From Axinella damicornis (taxonomy: Eukaryota > Porifera > Demospongiae > Axinellida > Axinellidae), in contig OZ007506.1 in assembly GCA_963931865.1 (NCBI GenBank), positions 3,034,926-3,098,925 of the forward strand: a stretch of DNA of 64,000 nt, given 5' to 3'. The notes under the pieces were generated by a model. It saw nothing but the letters and a program-made list of their open reading frames with translations, did not search any database and had not been told where the DNA came from. The position numbers and the translations under genes were made by a program. Shown piece after piece: positions 22,001 through 32,607 of the stretch (within the stretch, counting starts at the first letter, position 1; every line of letters starts with the position of its first letter).

Positions 22001-24813
22001 GCTAGGTTCAGTATTTGAAAAGTACTCTGGGTTTGTTTGCCTCTTTTATTGTTCCTGTATTCACACATATATACATGATGCCTTCTTTTGGTATAAAGCT
22101 GGACTCTGAACTCTGGACCGATATGTATGGAATTATGGATTCAATAAAACCACACAGTGTATATAGCAGGAGCGCATAAGTGCCGGAAAGTTGAATGACT
22201 TTCACACACTCACTGGCCCTGTGTACTCTCCCCCCCCCCCCCCCCCCCCCCCCTCCCCCCTGGTAGGTCCTTCTGCAACTGGCCCGAGGACTGTTTGAGG
22301 ACACAACATCGCTGGAGGTCGTGATGAGGAAGATCATGCTGGAGTCCCAGGAGCTTGTTCCCTGCGAGCGCTGCACTGTGATGCTCATTGACCGGGAGCG
22401 CAAAGAGGTGATCATGCAGAACTCTGATAGCAATCGAGTAGTAATTTTCACGACAGGGTTGGTAAATTCCTAAAGCTCATGTTCCACAAAGTTTAATGCT
22501 GATAGCTGTCGTTAAACAAAAAGTTTGCAGATCAAAATGGAAGATTACAGCATTTTGTGCCAGAAGATTGATTTTCACTGAGAGGGTCACACAAGTCATA
22601 CAGATGGCCCAAAGCAGATTCACTTCCTCCCACTCTACATGTACACACATACACTGTACTAACCACCCCCTAAACCCTACAACTGAGAATCAGGAATGGT
22701 ACAGTTGTAGGTTAACAATGGCATGCAAATTCTCCTTACCCATCTGGTAATATTTCATTTTAGCAAACTTCCGTTCATCAAAGGCTGTAAAATCCTGTTC
22801 ATCATCCAGGCCAGATCTCCTACAAAACAGCTGCCCACCTAATTCAAGAACAAGCTGTAAACATGTTGCTATGTAGCTAGGTTATTATGGGTTACATGCA
22901 CATGACACACACCCCACACATACATGCATAGACAGCCAACAAACACCACGTGCAAAGGGGGGAGCCTGGGAATGAGGCTACACTCACACAACATAAATGT
23001 TCACAAAAAATGTCAACCATTACCGTTTACACAGGAAGTGGTATTCAGCCAGGCCTTTCAAATGGACCATTCTAAGATGCCCCAAGCAAGCCAAACCAGT
23101 ATCAGGTGCAAAATGAGGGTATTCTCATACAGTGAATTCTGATTGCATTTCAAATTCTTGTTAGTATCTATACCATGGTCATAATTATGTTATTAGGCGC
23201 ATGCATGTGCCTATAACTCCGAAATATGCACCTAATAGCGAGATGTGCATAATTTCGAATGACATTCCTTGAATAGGAAGTGCGCTTCATTTCAAATGAT
23301 AGCTATTTCCACTCTGTGCTGAACCAGAAAGTCTGCCATTTTCGATCCTGCTTAATAGAGAGTAGCTGGGACAAGAGTCATACCTGCGCCTAACAGTGAA
23401 TATGCGCCTATAGGTGAGCTGCGCCTAATAACGCACGACTACGATATTGATTACTAGATACGATTCAAGTTCATATTAATTAAATAATAATTTTATCTCT
23501 AATCAGAGCTCTGGAAGCAAGGACCATTTCTCATCTGGATTTGGCAAAGCAAGTCGCCACTACTATGAAGGTAGGTGAAGGATTGACAATTCTAGCATAC
23601 TTATACCCAGAAACAGATATAGTTTTGAGTTGAAGTCACCTAGCCTCGTTCCCAGGCCATCACCCAGCTTTTTGTCACTTACACTGTTCGCGCGTGGGAG
23701 AGCCTGGGAACTATGCTAGTTGCCACCTTTGATTACTCTGCTGAAAACAAATCAAATTTCTAGCACCTTTTGACAGTAATCAGTCATTTGTCATACCGTC
23801 AGCAAGAAAATGTACAATGGTGTGTGTTCATGCTCCATTCTCTGCAGGCAGTGAGTGTCAATGGGATCAATATGGCTGAGACTAATCTTCCTGTAAGTCA
23901 GTTCACTCACTGCATGATGTTTCCTTGATGATGATACATTTGTACTGTGAGTCCTAGTCAACACCAGTCTAGCTGTTAGACCCTCCCTCTTCCCCCGAAA
24001 AACAAAGGCAAGGAAACCGATTCCTTTTTTCAGGTGAGAGGGAGGGTTTAGCAGCTAGACTAATTCAACACTTACATTATGTTCCATTGATATTGTATTG
24101 TATTGCAGGTTGAAAAGGGCGCTCAGAGTGTGTTATGTATGCCAATATTCGACAAGGACGGCAATACAATTGGTAAAGAGAGCTATACATGCAATGTAGA
24201 GGATCTGTGAGAGGACGAATTACACATAGATGTGTAGTGTGCGTAGCAATTGGGATGCTAAATAACGTCTACTTGCATGTGTATAGAGTTCATACATGTA
24301 TGTTGTATTGCCTGTGAAGTTACATGTATTATAAAAACGTAACACTGGACTCGCTCTCTCTTCCTCCCTGTCCGCATGCAGGAGTGATCAAGCTAACTAA
24401 CAAGTTGAATGGAATGCCCTTCAACCAGGCAGACCAGGAGTTGTTTGAGGTGAGACACACTTCCCTTGGTTGTTCGGGGCCTCTGGTAAAAACATTTGTT
24501 TGCGTAAATAATTATAATGGCTGGAAGTATGGTTATAAATGGTGATGCTAATATTGCTGGCTTTGTACGAACTTCTGCCCCTCTCACTCAACAGGTGTTT
24601 GCTACCTTCTGTGGTCTTGGCATCCACAGTGTGATGAACTACGAGGCGATTCTGAAGTCCAATGCCAAGCAATCAGTGGCACTGGAGGTCAGAAGAAGAT
24701 TAATATAATATTATTATGATAATAGGAGATTTTGTTCCTAGGAGGGAAGGTTTGTGCCACTTGCAACTGATGAAGATTTCGTTTGTGCAATAATTGTACC
24801 TGAAATCCCCCCC

Positions 24814-24864
<51 letters not shown>

Positions 24865-25201
24865 ACTCTCCTATCATGCATCAGCATCCCTTGAGGAAAC
24901 GCAGAGACTAATGGTAAACATGTATGTTCAAGTACCGGGGTATCTCTTTCACTGTGTGATATCAGTCACCTTTCATTTCATGAGATATCAACAGCATATT
25001 GAGCCGCCAAAGGCAGCAAGTTGATGCGTCCTTGGTGATATGTTTGCATTGATCAGGATATGAATGTGTTTTACCTTCTGGATACACAAGTAGATCTCAC
25101 TGTAGGACCTTCAAACACACAAGGAGGCTTGGGGCTAATTACGGGAGGATCTAGGAATGAGACTAGTCTCACACACACTCACACACGCACATGCATACAC
25201 G

Positions 25202-25241
<40 letters not shown>

Positions 25242-28200
25242 TACACACAACACTTGTAGCTACTGGAAGTGCCTGAGGCCTCCTCCCAGCACTTCAACTC
25301 CTTCCTCTTCGACGACTTCCCCTTCTCTGAGGACGACACTGTGCTTGCCTCTGTCAGGATGTTCAGGGACAGAGGATTCATTAACTTGCTAAAAATTGAT
25401 GAAAAGGTGAGTTAGTGCATTAATACTCAAACGTTGTAATTACCATATAGTCTCACCCTGAAATATCATCCGTGGGTCGTACACTTACATGTTCACTAAA
25501 GTGAGGGTTTTTGGCATTTATCTGTTCTACTGCCCTCAGGATGACAATTTCATCCATCATAAGCAAGGTGAGGGTGCAAATACCATTTCAGTGACCTCTT
25601 GAGTCACCATCGCCATCTCACGCAAGACTGATGGGTGCTCATTCAAGTAAATGTTTACTCTGCAAAAAAATACTGCGCCAAAATTGGGGAGTGGGTGCTC
25701 TTCTGCCGGTGGGCACTCTTTCGAGTGCCTACAATAAATCTGCAACAAAGCTTAATATCTTAGTTGATAACCCCTTTGGGTTGTGTTACACTAGTGGACT
25801 GCATGGCATAATGGGTGCATGCCTACCTCTCCCCCCCAGGTGTTGTACAGATGGGTACTGACAGTGAAGAAGAACTACCGTCCTGTGACTTACCATAACT
25901 GGAGGCACGCTTTCAATGTAGCACAGACATTTTTTGCCATGCTCACAGTAAGCTGTCTTCACTAATCTACTTTTATACGCAGTGGAGAATTCCTCTGGAA
26001 TTTCCCACTACACTAAAGTCCTATAGTGGTAGAATGATAGCCTTGTTTCCAGGCCCACGCGCTGCTGCAGGGGTGGGGGCCTGGGAACAAGGCTAGTAAA
26101 ATGGTTAAGGCAGGCATTGGGCACATGCATATAATGTCCAATTCAATCAACAATTGGCAATATTTGTTCTGTTCCACATCCTCCCTCTCCCTACGGTTTC
26201 TCCACCTTCCTTCCTCTCCTCCCCTTCTCCTTACAGTGCAGCAATCTCTCCACTCTTCTAACCAGCGTAGAGCAACTGGCCCTGCTCATCGGCTGCTTCT
26301 GCCATGACCTGGATCACAGAGGAACCAACAACGCCTTCCAGATCAAGTGAGGAGAAAACACACCATGATTGCCAGACCTGCTTGATAGTGCTAATTAGTA
26401 TCTTTCTTCTCCTCAGGACAGACAGTCCTCTGGCTATCCTCTACTCCACATCTACCATGGAGCACCACCACTTTGACCATTGCATCATGATCCTCAACAG
26501 CCAGGTATCTGAGCTAGCCCGTCTGTTTCCAGCTATGTTTATAATGTGGGAAATACTACAAGTGATAAACAGACTGGAGGGATGTTAGCAACAGCATGTC
26601 TTCTTATGGCCAGAAATAACTACACTGTATCAATCTTATAGCTTTGTTCCCTGGGCCGCACCGATTTCTCCATGTCGGCGTGGGCCTGGGAACGAGGCTA
26701 TCAATCTTATTTGGTCATCAGAAAAGCTGTTGCCATTGTGAATATGGTATGACAGCAACTTATACGTACTATTTGACTCACTTGTGCAGTTTGCCCAGAC
26801 TGATAATTACCCCTATCAAGGAGCTCTTTCTGATTTTGACCCCTTACCCCACTTCTCCCTCTGTGCAGGGCAACGAGGTGCTGAATGGGCTCACCACGAG
26901 CCAGTATGAGGTGGTCATCAAACTATTGGAGTGTGCAATCCTCTCTACAGACCTTGGCCTCTACTTCAAGTATGTCTTTGTAATACAATTAGTTGTGTTT
27001 CTGTGTTCCTACAGACTCAGCCAACCAACTTCAATGCAATCTGCAGCATTCAAGGAAGCCCCAGTAGAATAGCTAGTTCTCAATTGTATTTATAGTAGAG
27101 ACTACTCGCACTTACTTGACTCAGCTCTCTGATTTCCCAAGCACCATGAATGCCAACAACTGCCTGGTTGCCTCCAATTCATCTTCGAAATGTGGGTCGT
27201 TCATTGGTGTCAGCAGACTTGGACCTGCAATGGCAGCTGTGACTACCCAACTAGCGCTCCGTGGCTCCGAAGTATGGTGCAACTCAGACAACTCGCGAGA
27301 CTAAACTGGTCTCTGACTTAAATTCCCTGCACTTGGCAACAGCTACTTCACGATCAAAAGTATTAACTGTGCAATTCAGATTTCTCTACACGTAAAAAAT
27401 TAATTACTACTTCTGGTCGGTCTGGTCCAGTCCGGTCTGGGTTTCTCCACAGCCGCTAAATTGTCACGTTGTATGCATTATTGGGTGTTGCGGTTTCAGG
27501 CACCTCAGTCTGTGTCAATCCCCTCCCTACATGTATGTCAATCATGTGCAAAAAATCTCATAGGCTGTCCTCCTCGCTTCGATTTTCATTTTTGCCATTG
27601 TTGTTGAAAACCTGGGATGAGGCTACACTATGTTATCTGTGTAGGAAGAAGACCCCATTTCAGGACTTGGTCAAGCAATCAAGATTCAGCTGGTCAGATG
27701 AGTCACACAGAGACCTGCTCAGGTAAGAGACCAAAAAGTATGATAAGATTAACCAACTGTTGTCCTTGATAATCCAAATCCATTTCTTCACAGGGGGATG
27801 GTGATGACAGCGTGTGACATTGCAGCGATCACCAAGCCGTGGGAGATCCAGCAGAGGGTGGCAGTGCTGGTGGCCAGTGAGTTCTTTGAACAGGGAGACA
27901 TGGAGAGGACTGACCTCAACATTGAGCCCATGGTGAGTACATATCAACAACAGTTAGAACAGCTTCATATTTACGTGGTGAGTATAGAAACTAGTCTACA
28001 AATCAGTCTTTGCTCTGTTACACATTTGACCTCTGACCCTGATGGGCCACTGTCATCATTGCTGGTGGTCAGTCTTCCCAACCAACTCCTGATCATGCAT
28101 GGGAAGTGTGTATACATTCTCTGCAGTGCATTACGGAGAATATACATACTCCCTGTATTCTGTTGTATTAATTTTACATTCAGTCGTAATCATGCATATG

Positions 28201-29926
28201 CATCTTGCAGGCTATGATGGACAGGAAGAAAGAAGCTGAACTACCCAAGATGCAAGTGGGCTTCATTAACGCCATCTGCATGCCCCTCTATGAGGTAGGA
28301 CACACTGTATTGAATCAATACATCAAGATTGTAAGTGTGTGTGTGTGTGTGTGTGAACGGTAGCGGAAGTGGAGGCCGGGGTTCAGGGGATGTGACTAGA
28401 CTAGTGACAAACTTTGTGTTTACTTGACCTCGTGATCATAGCAGTGTTCAATGTTGGACCCAGTGCATTGCTTATTGCACACTTGAGTGTGCATTATCCA
28501 CACTTTTCAAAGATCAATGGCTGTTTCGGGTCGATCAGTGAGTTGCACTAAGTAGTTTAGATACCAGTTTGCAGTGCATTAGTATAGGTTATATCCCTGG
28601 CCAGCGGGATATAAGACCCGTTATATCCCGCGGGAGAGGTCAGTGCTTGAGTGGAGCCGAGAAAGTGCCGAGGGCGAAGCCCGAGGCACTTTCGAGGCGG
28701 AACGAAAGCACTGGCCTCTCCCAGGGGATGTAACGGGTCTTACATCCCGCTGGCCAGGGATGCAACTAACTTATATTATGCTTAGGCTATTCTAAGGTGA
28801 GTACACTGTGTAGACATAGATACTGTGGTGTAGGCACTCACCGATCAGTGGCAGAAGCATCCGTGATACTTGACTGAGGCAGCGGTAAAGTCACGAGCCC
28901 TTGGTTAGACTAACAAAGCTAGCTCTTCGCTTTCTCGTGCATGCGATCGCTTACAATATGCATGCGCAGCCGGCCGCGGGATATATGACCCGTTATTTCC
29001 CGCAACCTGATTGGTTAGAATAGCCTAAGCCTAGTATAACGGGCTTTAGTGCACTCAGGCAATCTAGTTAACAGTCTCGGGCGGATAATGCACTCGCCTT
29101 CGGCTCATGCATTATCTCACCCTCGACCGTTTACTAGATTGCCCTCGTGCGTTAAAACCCGTAATGCACTGCAAACTGGTATCTAAATATTACTTAATGC
29201 ACACTTATTTGCTTTCCAAACCTGGAAACACAATACTGTTACAAACACCCTATGGTGTGTCCTGAAACAATGTCAGAATAGAATCTGATGTCTCCAACTA
29301 GCTTGTTATATGGGAATACCAGGTCTGTGCAAATTAGACCACCTAACCAATCCAAGGGATGCATTTTGGCCCCTGAACAGGAATGGTTAGAATAGAGATT
29401 TGTATTATTGTTGATGCATTCTAGGTACTGGCAGAGCTCCTCGAAGACCTCACTCCATTGCTGGATGGTGTCAGAGAGAACAGGAGACAGTGGCAGGCAT
29501 TAGCAGACAGGCCCCGTAAGTCACCAGAAGGTGTTGGTATGTGTGTGAAATCTGTGAGTTTGGGAGCTCGAGTTCTGCAATCAGGCAACACTTAAATTAC
29601 CATATCACATCCTGACCCATAATGAGCAGCTGGGATTAGAGGGTTGTTGTGCATAACACTTGCCAGTTGGAATCATTGCTATGGTGCTATAATTATAGCT
29701 CGTATTTTAGCTAAGAGAATGATACGCCACTGGACTCTGACAACCACTCTCCCCCACAATCCCTGAAGATGAGGAAGAAAGGGTTGGACCTGGGCCTTCC
29801 AGACCTCAACCAATTGAGGCTTGGAGGAGCGACTCAGAGGGGAAAGATTCACCTCCAAGAGCTCACTCACCCAGCAGGAGAAGGAAGCAGAAATGTACTC
29901 TCTTGTAACGAGCTCTCCATTGTAGC
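19067..29926 (+). CDS. cGMP-type 3',5'-cyclic nucleotide phosphodiesterase, PDE5/6/11 family
   Basis: Exons: 19067-19660, 21048-21137, 21660-21728, 21898-21987, 22267-22407, [one or more exons missing], 23507-23570, 23848-23892, 24109-24172, 24382-24449, 24595-24687, 24863-24913, 25260-25406, 25840-25947, 26237-26346, 26417-26504, 26869-26969, 27645-27722, 27794-27932, 28211-28294, 29425-29515, 29769-29926. This gives at least 823 residues. GAF-A starts near residue 95 ([20 protein letters not shown]) and carries the NKXnFX3DE signature ([14 protein letters not shown]). GAF-B has [12 protein letters not shown] and [13 protein letters not shown]. The catalytic domain has YHNWRHAFN (His general acid), [11 protein letters not shown] (metal HD), [13 protein letters not shown] (metal Asp) and [15 protein letters not shown] (invariant Gln). 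VLSYHASAS and LLDGV.ENR.QWQALA favour PDE5-like over PDE10. The start ATG opens a stop-free 594-bp exon. GAF-B is incomplete because exon 5 ends in phase 0 while the exon at 23507 needs two preceding bases. Confidence 0.92.
20003..20137. repeat. Hairpin repeat in PDE intron 1
   Basis: Arms of about 46 bp pair: ttagttatagcatggcaac with gttgccatgctataactaa, and ccagatattggcactg with cagtgccaatatctgg. The loop is GC-rich (ctcaggcctgcggccctcagg). A partial third copy of the arm (tatctggcatatggcactg) sits at 19920-19940. Confidence 0.8.
20155..20220. repeat. Interspersed repeat 'gtgccaccatcttggtgtacc', copy 1
   Basis: The segment running from 'gtggcatttcc' through 'cttgtgccaccatcttggtg' to 'aatacattggc' recurs at 46996-47062 (same strand) and inverted at about 63285-63350. 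About 65 bp is shared at high identity. Its class is not recognised. Confidence 0.6.
22212..22262. repeat. Poly-C tract serving as polypyrimidine tract of a PDE exon
   Basis: A C run of over 30 bases, broken once by T, ends at ccccctggtag. That is the acceptor of the GAF-B exon starting at 22267. Confidence 0.85.
23190..23443. repeat. TTATTAGGCGCA hairpin element
   Basis: The left ttattaggcgcatgca and right gcgcctaataacgcacgact are inverted, with internal tgcctataactcc and tgcgcctataggtgagc motifs. A tidier 95-bp copy lies at 63104-63198. It sits between PDE exons 5 and 6, in the same intron interval where the missing GAF-B exon should lie. Confidence 0.65.
23641..23718. mobile_element. TAGCC-family MITE
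   Basis: TAGCCTCGTTCCCAGGCC and GCCTGGGAACTATGCTA are inverted. The flanks gaagtcacc and gttgccacc match at 6/9. It lies in a PDE intron. Confidence 0.6.
23965..24062. mobile_element. 98-bp MITE, TAGTCTAGCTG variant
   Basis: The left CAGTCTAGCTGTTAGACCC and right GGGTTTAGCAGCTAGACTA are inverted repeats; both continue into ctccctct. The flanks agtcaacac (23956-23964) and attcaacac (24063-24071) match at 8/9, consistent with a 9-bp target duplication. Confidence 0.7.
24808..24862. repeat. (C)n(AC)n tract abutting a PDE splice acceptor
   Basis: About 23 C are followed by about 15 AC units. The last unit supplies the acag acceptor of the exon 24863-24913. The same compound repeat occurs at 32376-32427 and about 51040-51145. 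Confidence 0.9.
26038..26095. mobile_element. TAGCC-family MITE
   Basis: TAGCCTTGTTTCCAGGCCC and GGGCCTGGGAACAAGGCTA are inverted. The flanks gtagaatga and gtaaaatgg match at 7/9. It lies in the PDE intron after the YHNWRHAFN exon. Confidence 0.7.
26639..26700. mobile_element. 62-bp TAGCC-family MITE with perfect TSD
   Basis: TAGCTTTGTTCCCTGGGCC and GGGCCTGGGAACGAGGCTA are inverted. tcaatctta is duplicated at 26630-26638 and 26701-26709 (9/9). It lies in a PDE intron. Confidence 0.88.
28551..29192. repeat. Nested inverted-repeat block in the PDE intron before 29425
   Basis: The outer arms pair 'tagataccagtttgcagtgc' (28559) with 'gcactgcaaactggtatcta' (29166). A second hairpin pairs about 28586-28655 with about 28700-28768 (ccctggccagcggg with cccgctggccaggg). 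A third inverted pair is cttaggctattctaa (28782) and ttagaatagcctaag (29024). The apex carries the GC-rich 'gtgccgagggcgaagcccga'. No target duplication could be fixed. Confidence 0.7.
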
Positions 29927-30239
29927 CTAGACATGTCATGCAATCACAGTCCTATCTACGGATCACATCAGCCATTCACTTTCATTTTTAATCTCACTAT
30001 ACTCTTTCCATTCTAAAAATATATAATTATGTTGTAAACTTGGAGGATGGCGGTACATATACATGTAGTTAGTTGGGGGGGGCTCATCAAACTCTAATAT
30101 CGCTAACATGAAGGTTGAGGCATTTTAGGTTTGTGTGTGGGGGAGGGGCTGTCACAACAAGCATACCAGCCTCGTTCCCAAGCCGTCTGGGAATGAAGCA
30201 CGACCGAGTGCTTGTGAGATACGCCCACTATTCGCTGCA
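29927..30239. other. Short intergenic gap, PDE to sulfatase
   Basis: It holds the PDE 3' flank and the presumed sulfatase promoter. Half of a TAGCC-type repeat (cagcctcgttcccaagc at about 30168) sits just upstream of the chosen sulfatase start. Nothing else is recognised. Confidence 0.4.
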
Positions 30240-31979
30240 ATGAAGAACGTCTTTTTCTTGTACATCACTGCCTTCGCGTGTCTGCTCCGGGGGGAGGCTG
30301 CCTCCCTTCCCAATATCATATTTCTTCTCACGGACGACCAGGATGTTACAGCAAATTCCCTGGACTACATGCCAAAGTTGAACAAGATCCTGAGGCAGGG
30401 CGGTATGGAGTTCCTGAACTATTTTGTGCCTACCGGTCTCTGCTGTCCTAGTCGCTCCACCATCATCCGCGGACAGTACTGCCACAACACGAAGATATGG
30501 GACAACGGCGATCTCAACAACAAGACCTATCTAAGTGGCGGCTTCAACAAGGCTGTTGCGGAGGGACTTGAAAACGTCACGATTGCAACGCAGATGAAGG
30601 AAGCCGGATACGAAACGTTCCTCATTGGTAAGTACCTCAATGGGTATGGTAACAGCCATGCTTCCCATGTTCCTGTAGGCTGGGACCACTGGTACGGCAT
30701 GACAGATACGAGTTACTTTGGACCGCACTTCTCTGTCAATGGCAAACTTCTTAAAACATCAAAGGAAACGTATCAAACCGACTTCATTAGTAACATGTCG
30801 CTGTCACTCCTGAAGGAAAGAGACAAGAAAAAGCCATTCTTTATCTACATGGCTCCTTTTGCACCGCATGCACCCTCACAGCCAGCTCCGAGGCATGAAC
30901 ACCTGTTCAACAATGTCACTGCACCACGATACCCTTCCTACAACCCCGGTGATGACTTGCAGCAGATGAAGCCCTCTTGGATTAAGCATCTACCTCCACT
31001 GGACAGTACTCAACTTGCTTCCATAGATAACTTCTATCGAAATCGTCTTCGAGCTCTGCAAGCTGTTGATGAAATGCTTGAAAATGTCACCCTCTATCTT
31101 CAAGAGGAAGGCATTGAGGATAATACGTTCATTTTCTACATGGGTGATAATGGACAGCATCTCGGTGATTACCGACTTCCTGCTGGAAAGAGGCAAGCAT
31201 ACGATACAGACATTCGAGTTCCCTTCTTGGTCAAAGGCCCCGGTGTAAAGGGTGGGATAAAAGTCACCGAAGTTGTGATGAGCATTGACCTTCTACCTAC
31301 TTGGGTTGAAATGGCTAAAGGAAAACTTCCAACTACATATGACGTAGATGGCAAGAGTCTGATAGGTATTCTCTCCGGTCAAATGCCACCAGATCCGCAG
31401 GTGAACAATTTCCGTTCCATGGCTCTTGCAGAGATTTATGGTGGGTCTTCCAACATGGGTACAAGATATCACGGGATGGCTGGATTTGAAAAGAACAAGT
31501 TCTGGAATAATACGTATCAAGCAGTCCGTGTGATCAATGGAAGTGATTGGGCCGCAAACGCAAACTGGCTTTATGCAGAATGGTGTACAGGAGAGAGAGA
31601 ATTCTACAATGTTACAGTCGACCCTCATGAAATATACAACATAATTGATAAGGTTGACCCATCCCTACTTGCAAAACTATCTATGGTAGTTGAACATCTG
31701 GGAAGCTGTGCTGGCGATTCATGCAATAACATGGATCTCAAACCAATTGCACACTCAGCGAGCAATAGTGGCAGAGCTTCGCTCCACTGCTACAACCCAC
31801 CAGACATGCCCGGTCAGTCACTGGACGATAGCATTTGGGAATGGCTGGAAAAAGACCAATCCCTTTGTGAAGTTGTACTGTTCAATGGTTTTCCGTATTC
31901 TGACAGTGATATTGTTTCTGAGCGAGCAACATACTTGTGGGAGTCATGTCTCAAGTGGCAGAACCACACTCAAGCTTGA
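30240..31979 (+). CDS. N-acetylglucosamine-6-sulfatase-like sulfatase, intronless
   Basis: A single 1740-bp exon encodes 579 residues. The start at 30240 gives a good signal peptide (MKNVFFLYITAFACLLRG, then EAAS). An in-frame ATG 105 bp upstream would add residues encoded by a repeat and no signal, so it is not preferred. The sulfatase core follows: NIIFLLTDDQD (residues 25-35, metal ligands DD), LCCPSRS (67-73; Cys68 of C-x-P-x-R is the expected formylglycine residue), AGYETFLIGKYLN, PVGWDHWYG, PFFIYMAPFAPHAP and FYMGDNGQHLGDY.L..GKRQAYD. These and the overall length match glucosamine-6-sulfatase (GNS), which removes 6-sulfate from heparan or keratan sulfate GlcNAc in lysosomes; substrate is inferred. 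Several N-glycosylation sequons are present. The C-terminal 80 residues (after NLGSCAGDSC-like cysteines) are less typical. Complete absence of introns contrasts with the adjacent PDE gene. Confidence 0.88.
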   Translation: MKNVFFLYITAFACLLRGEAASLPNIIFLLTDDQDVTANSLDYMPKLNKILRQGGMEFLNYFVPTGLCCPSRSTIIRGQYCHNTKIWDNGDLNNKTYLSGGFNKAVAEGLENVTIATQMKEAGYETFLIGKYLNGYGNSHASHVPVGWDHWYGMTDTSYFGPHFSVNGKLLKTSKETYQTDFISNMSLSLLKERDKKKPFFIYMAPFAPHAPSQPAPRHEHLFNNVTAPRYPSYNPGDDLQQMKPSWIKHLPPLDSTQLASIDNFYRNRLRALQAVDEMLENVTLYLQEEGIEDNTFIFYMGDNGQHLGDYRLPAGKRQAYDTDIRVPFLVKGPGVKGGIKVTEVVMSIDLLPTWVEMAKGKLPTTYDVDGKSLIGILSGQMPPDPQVNNFRSMALAEIYGGSSNMGTRYHGMAGFEKNKFWNNTYQAVRVINGSDWAANANWLYAEWCTGEREFYNVTVDPHEIYNIIDKVDPSLLAKLSMVVEHLGSCAGDSCNNMDLKPIAHSASNSGRASLHCYNPPDMPGQSLDDSIWEWLEKDQSLCEVVLFNGFPYSDSDIVSERATYLWESCLKWQNHTQA

Positions 31980-32383
31980 AGACAAGAAACGATTTTAGTA
32001 CATGCAGCTAGCAGGTGATTTGGATATCATATACCGTCATTATGTTCCTTATATGGTTTAATTGGGTTCATTCTATCCCCCTATTGTTATTACAGGACCT
32101 CTACTGTGGACCTTCTATAGCCAGAGCTACTCTGTTCACAATTGAATTAACATGTTACTGCAAAGCCAGATCTTTACTGCAAAGAGGATCTGCACTTACA
32201 TAGCTAACATACACTGCAGCAAAACTGCATTTCTCAAGTATCTTTCCAATTAGCACGAGAAGCCTAGATGTACAAGTATTCCTTTTCATAGCACAATCAT
32301 TTCATTGCTGTTGAATTATGGAACTAGCTAGAGTGATGAAGCATAGAAACGAAACATTTTGCCTCGGAATGTAACCCCCCCCC

Positions 32384-32414
<31 letters not shown>

Positions 32415-32607
32415 ACACACACACACTAATCCTAGGAAGTCTGCATTCCCATGTCCTAACTCATGTAACTCATGTAACTCCTTGCTCATAGAAATACAAT
32501 ATTAATGGTGACGTCATTTGTTTACCGTGCTCCATTTCCCTCTCCGCTTTCTTGACCCGCATACTCGACCTTTGAACTGAGTCAGGGTCAAGCTGACTCG
32601 ACTGGGA
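31980..32607. other. Intergenic, sulfatase to golgin-45
   Basis: No gene is seen. It contains a (C)n(AC)n compound microsatellite at 32376-32427 and the presumed golgin-45 promoter. Confidence 0.4.
32376..32427. repeat. (C)n(AC)n compound microsatellite
   Basis: About 25 C are followed directly by about 13 AC units, the same arrangement as at 24808 and 51040. It is intergenic here. Confidence 0.95.

Noticed and set aside
29769..29909. C-terminal CaaX-like ending (KCTLL) on the PDE, which would mimic prenylated PDE6.
   Set aside because: It is in the wrong frame. Exon 29425-29515 ends in phase 1, which leads to a tail ending TSSPL and stopping at 29924-29926.
30135..30239. Upstream in-frame ATG adding 35 residues to the sulfatase.
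   Set aside because: The added residues are encoded by a TAGCC-type repeat and would bury the signal peptide that starts at 30240.
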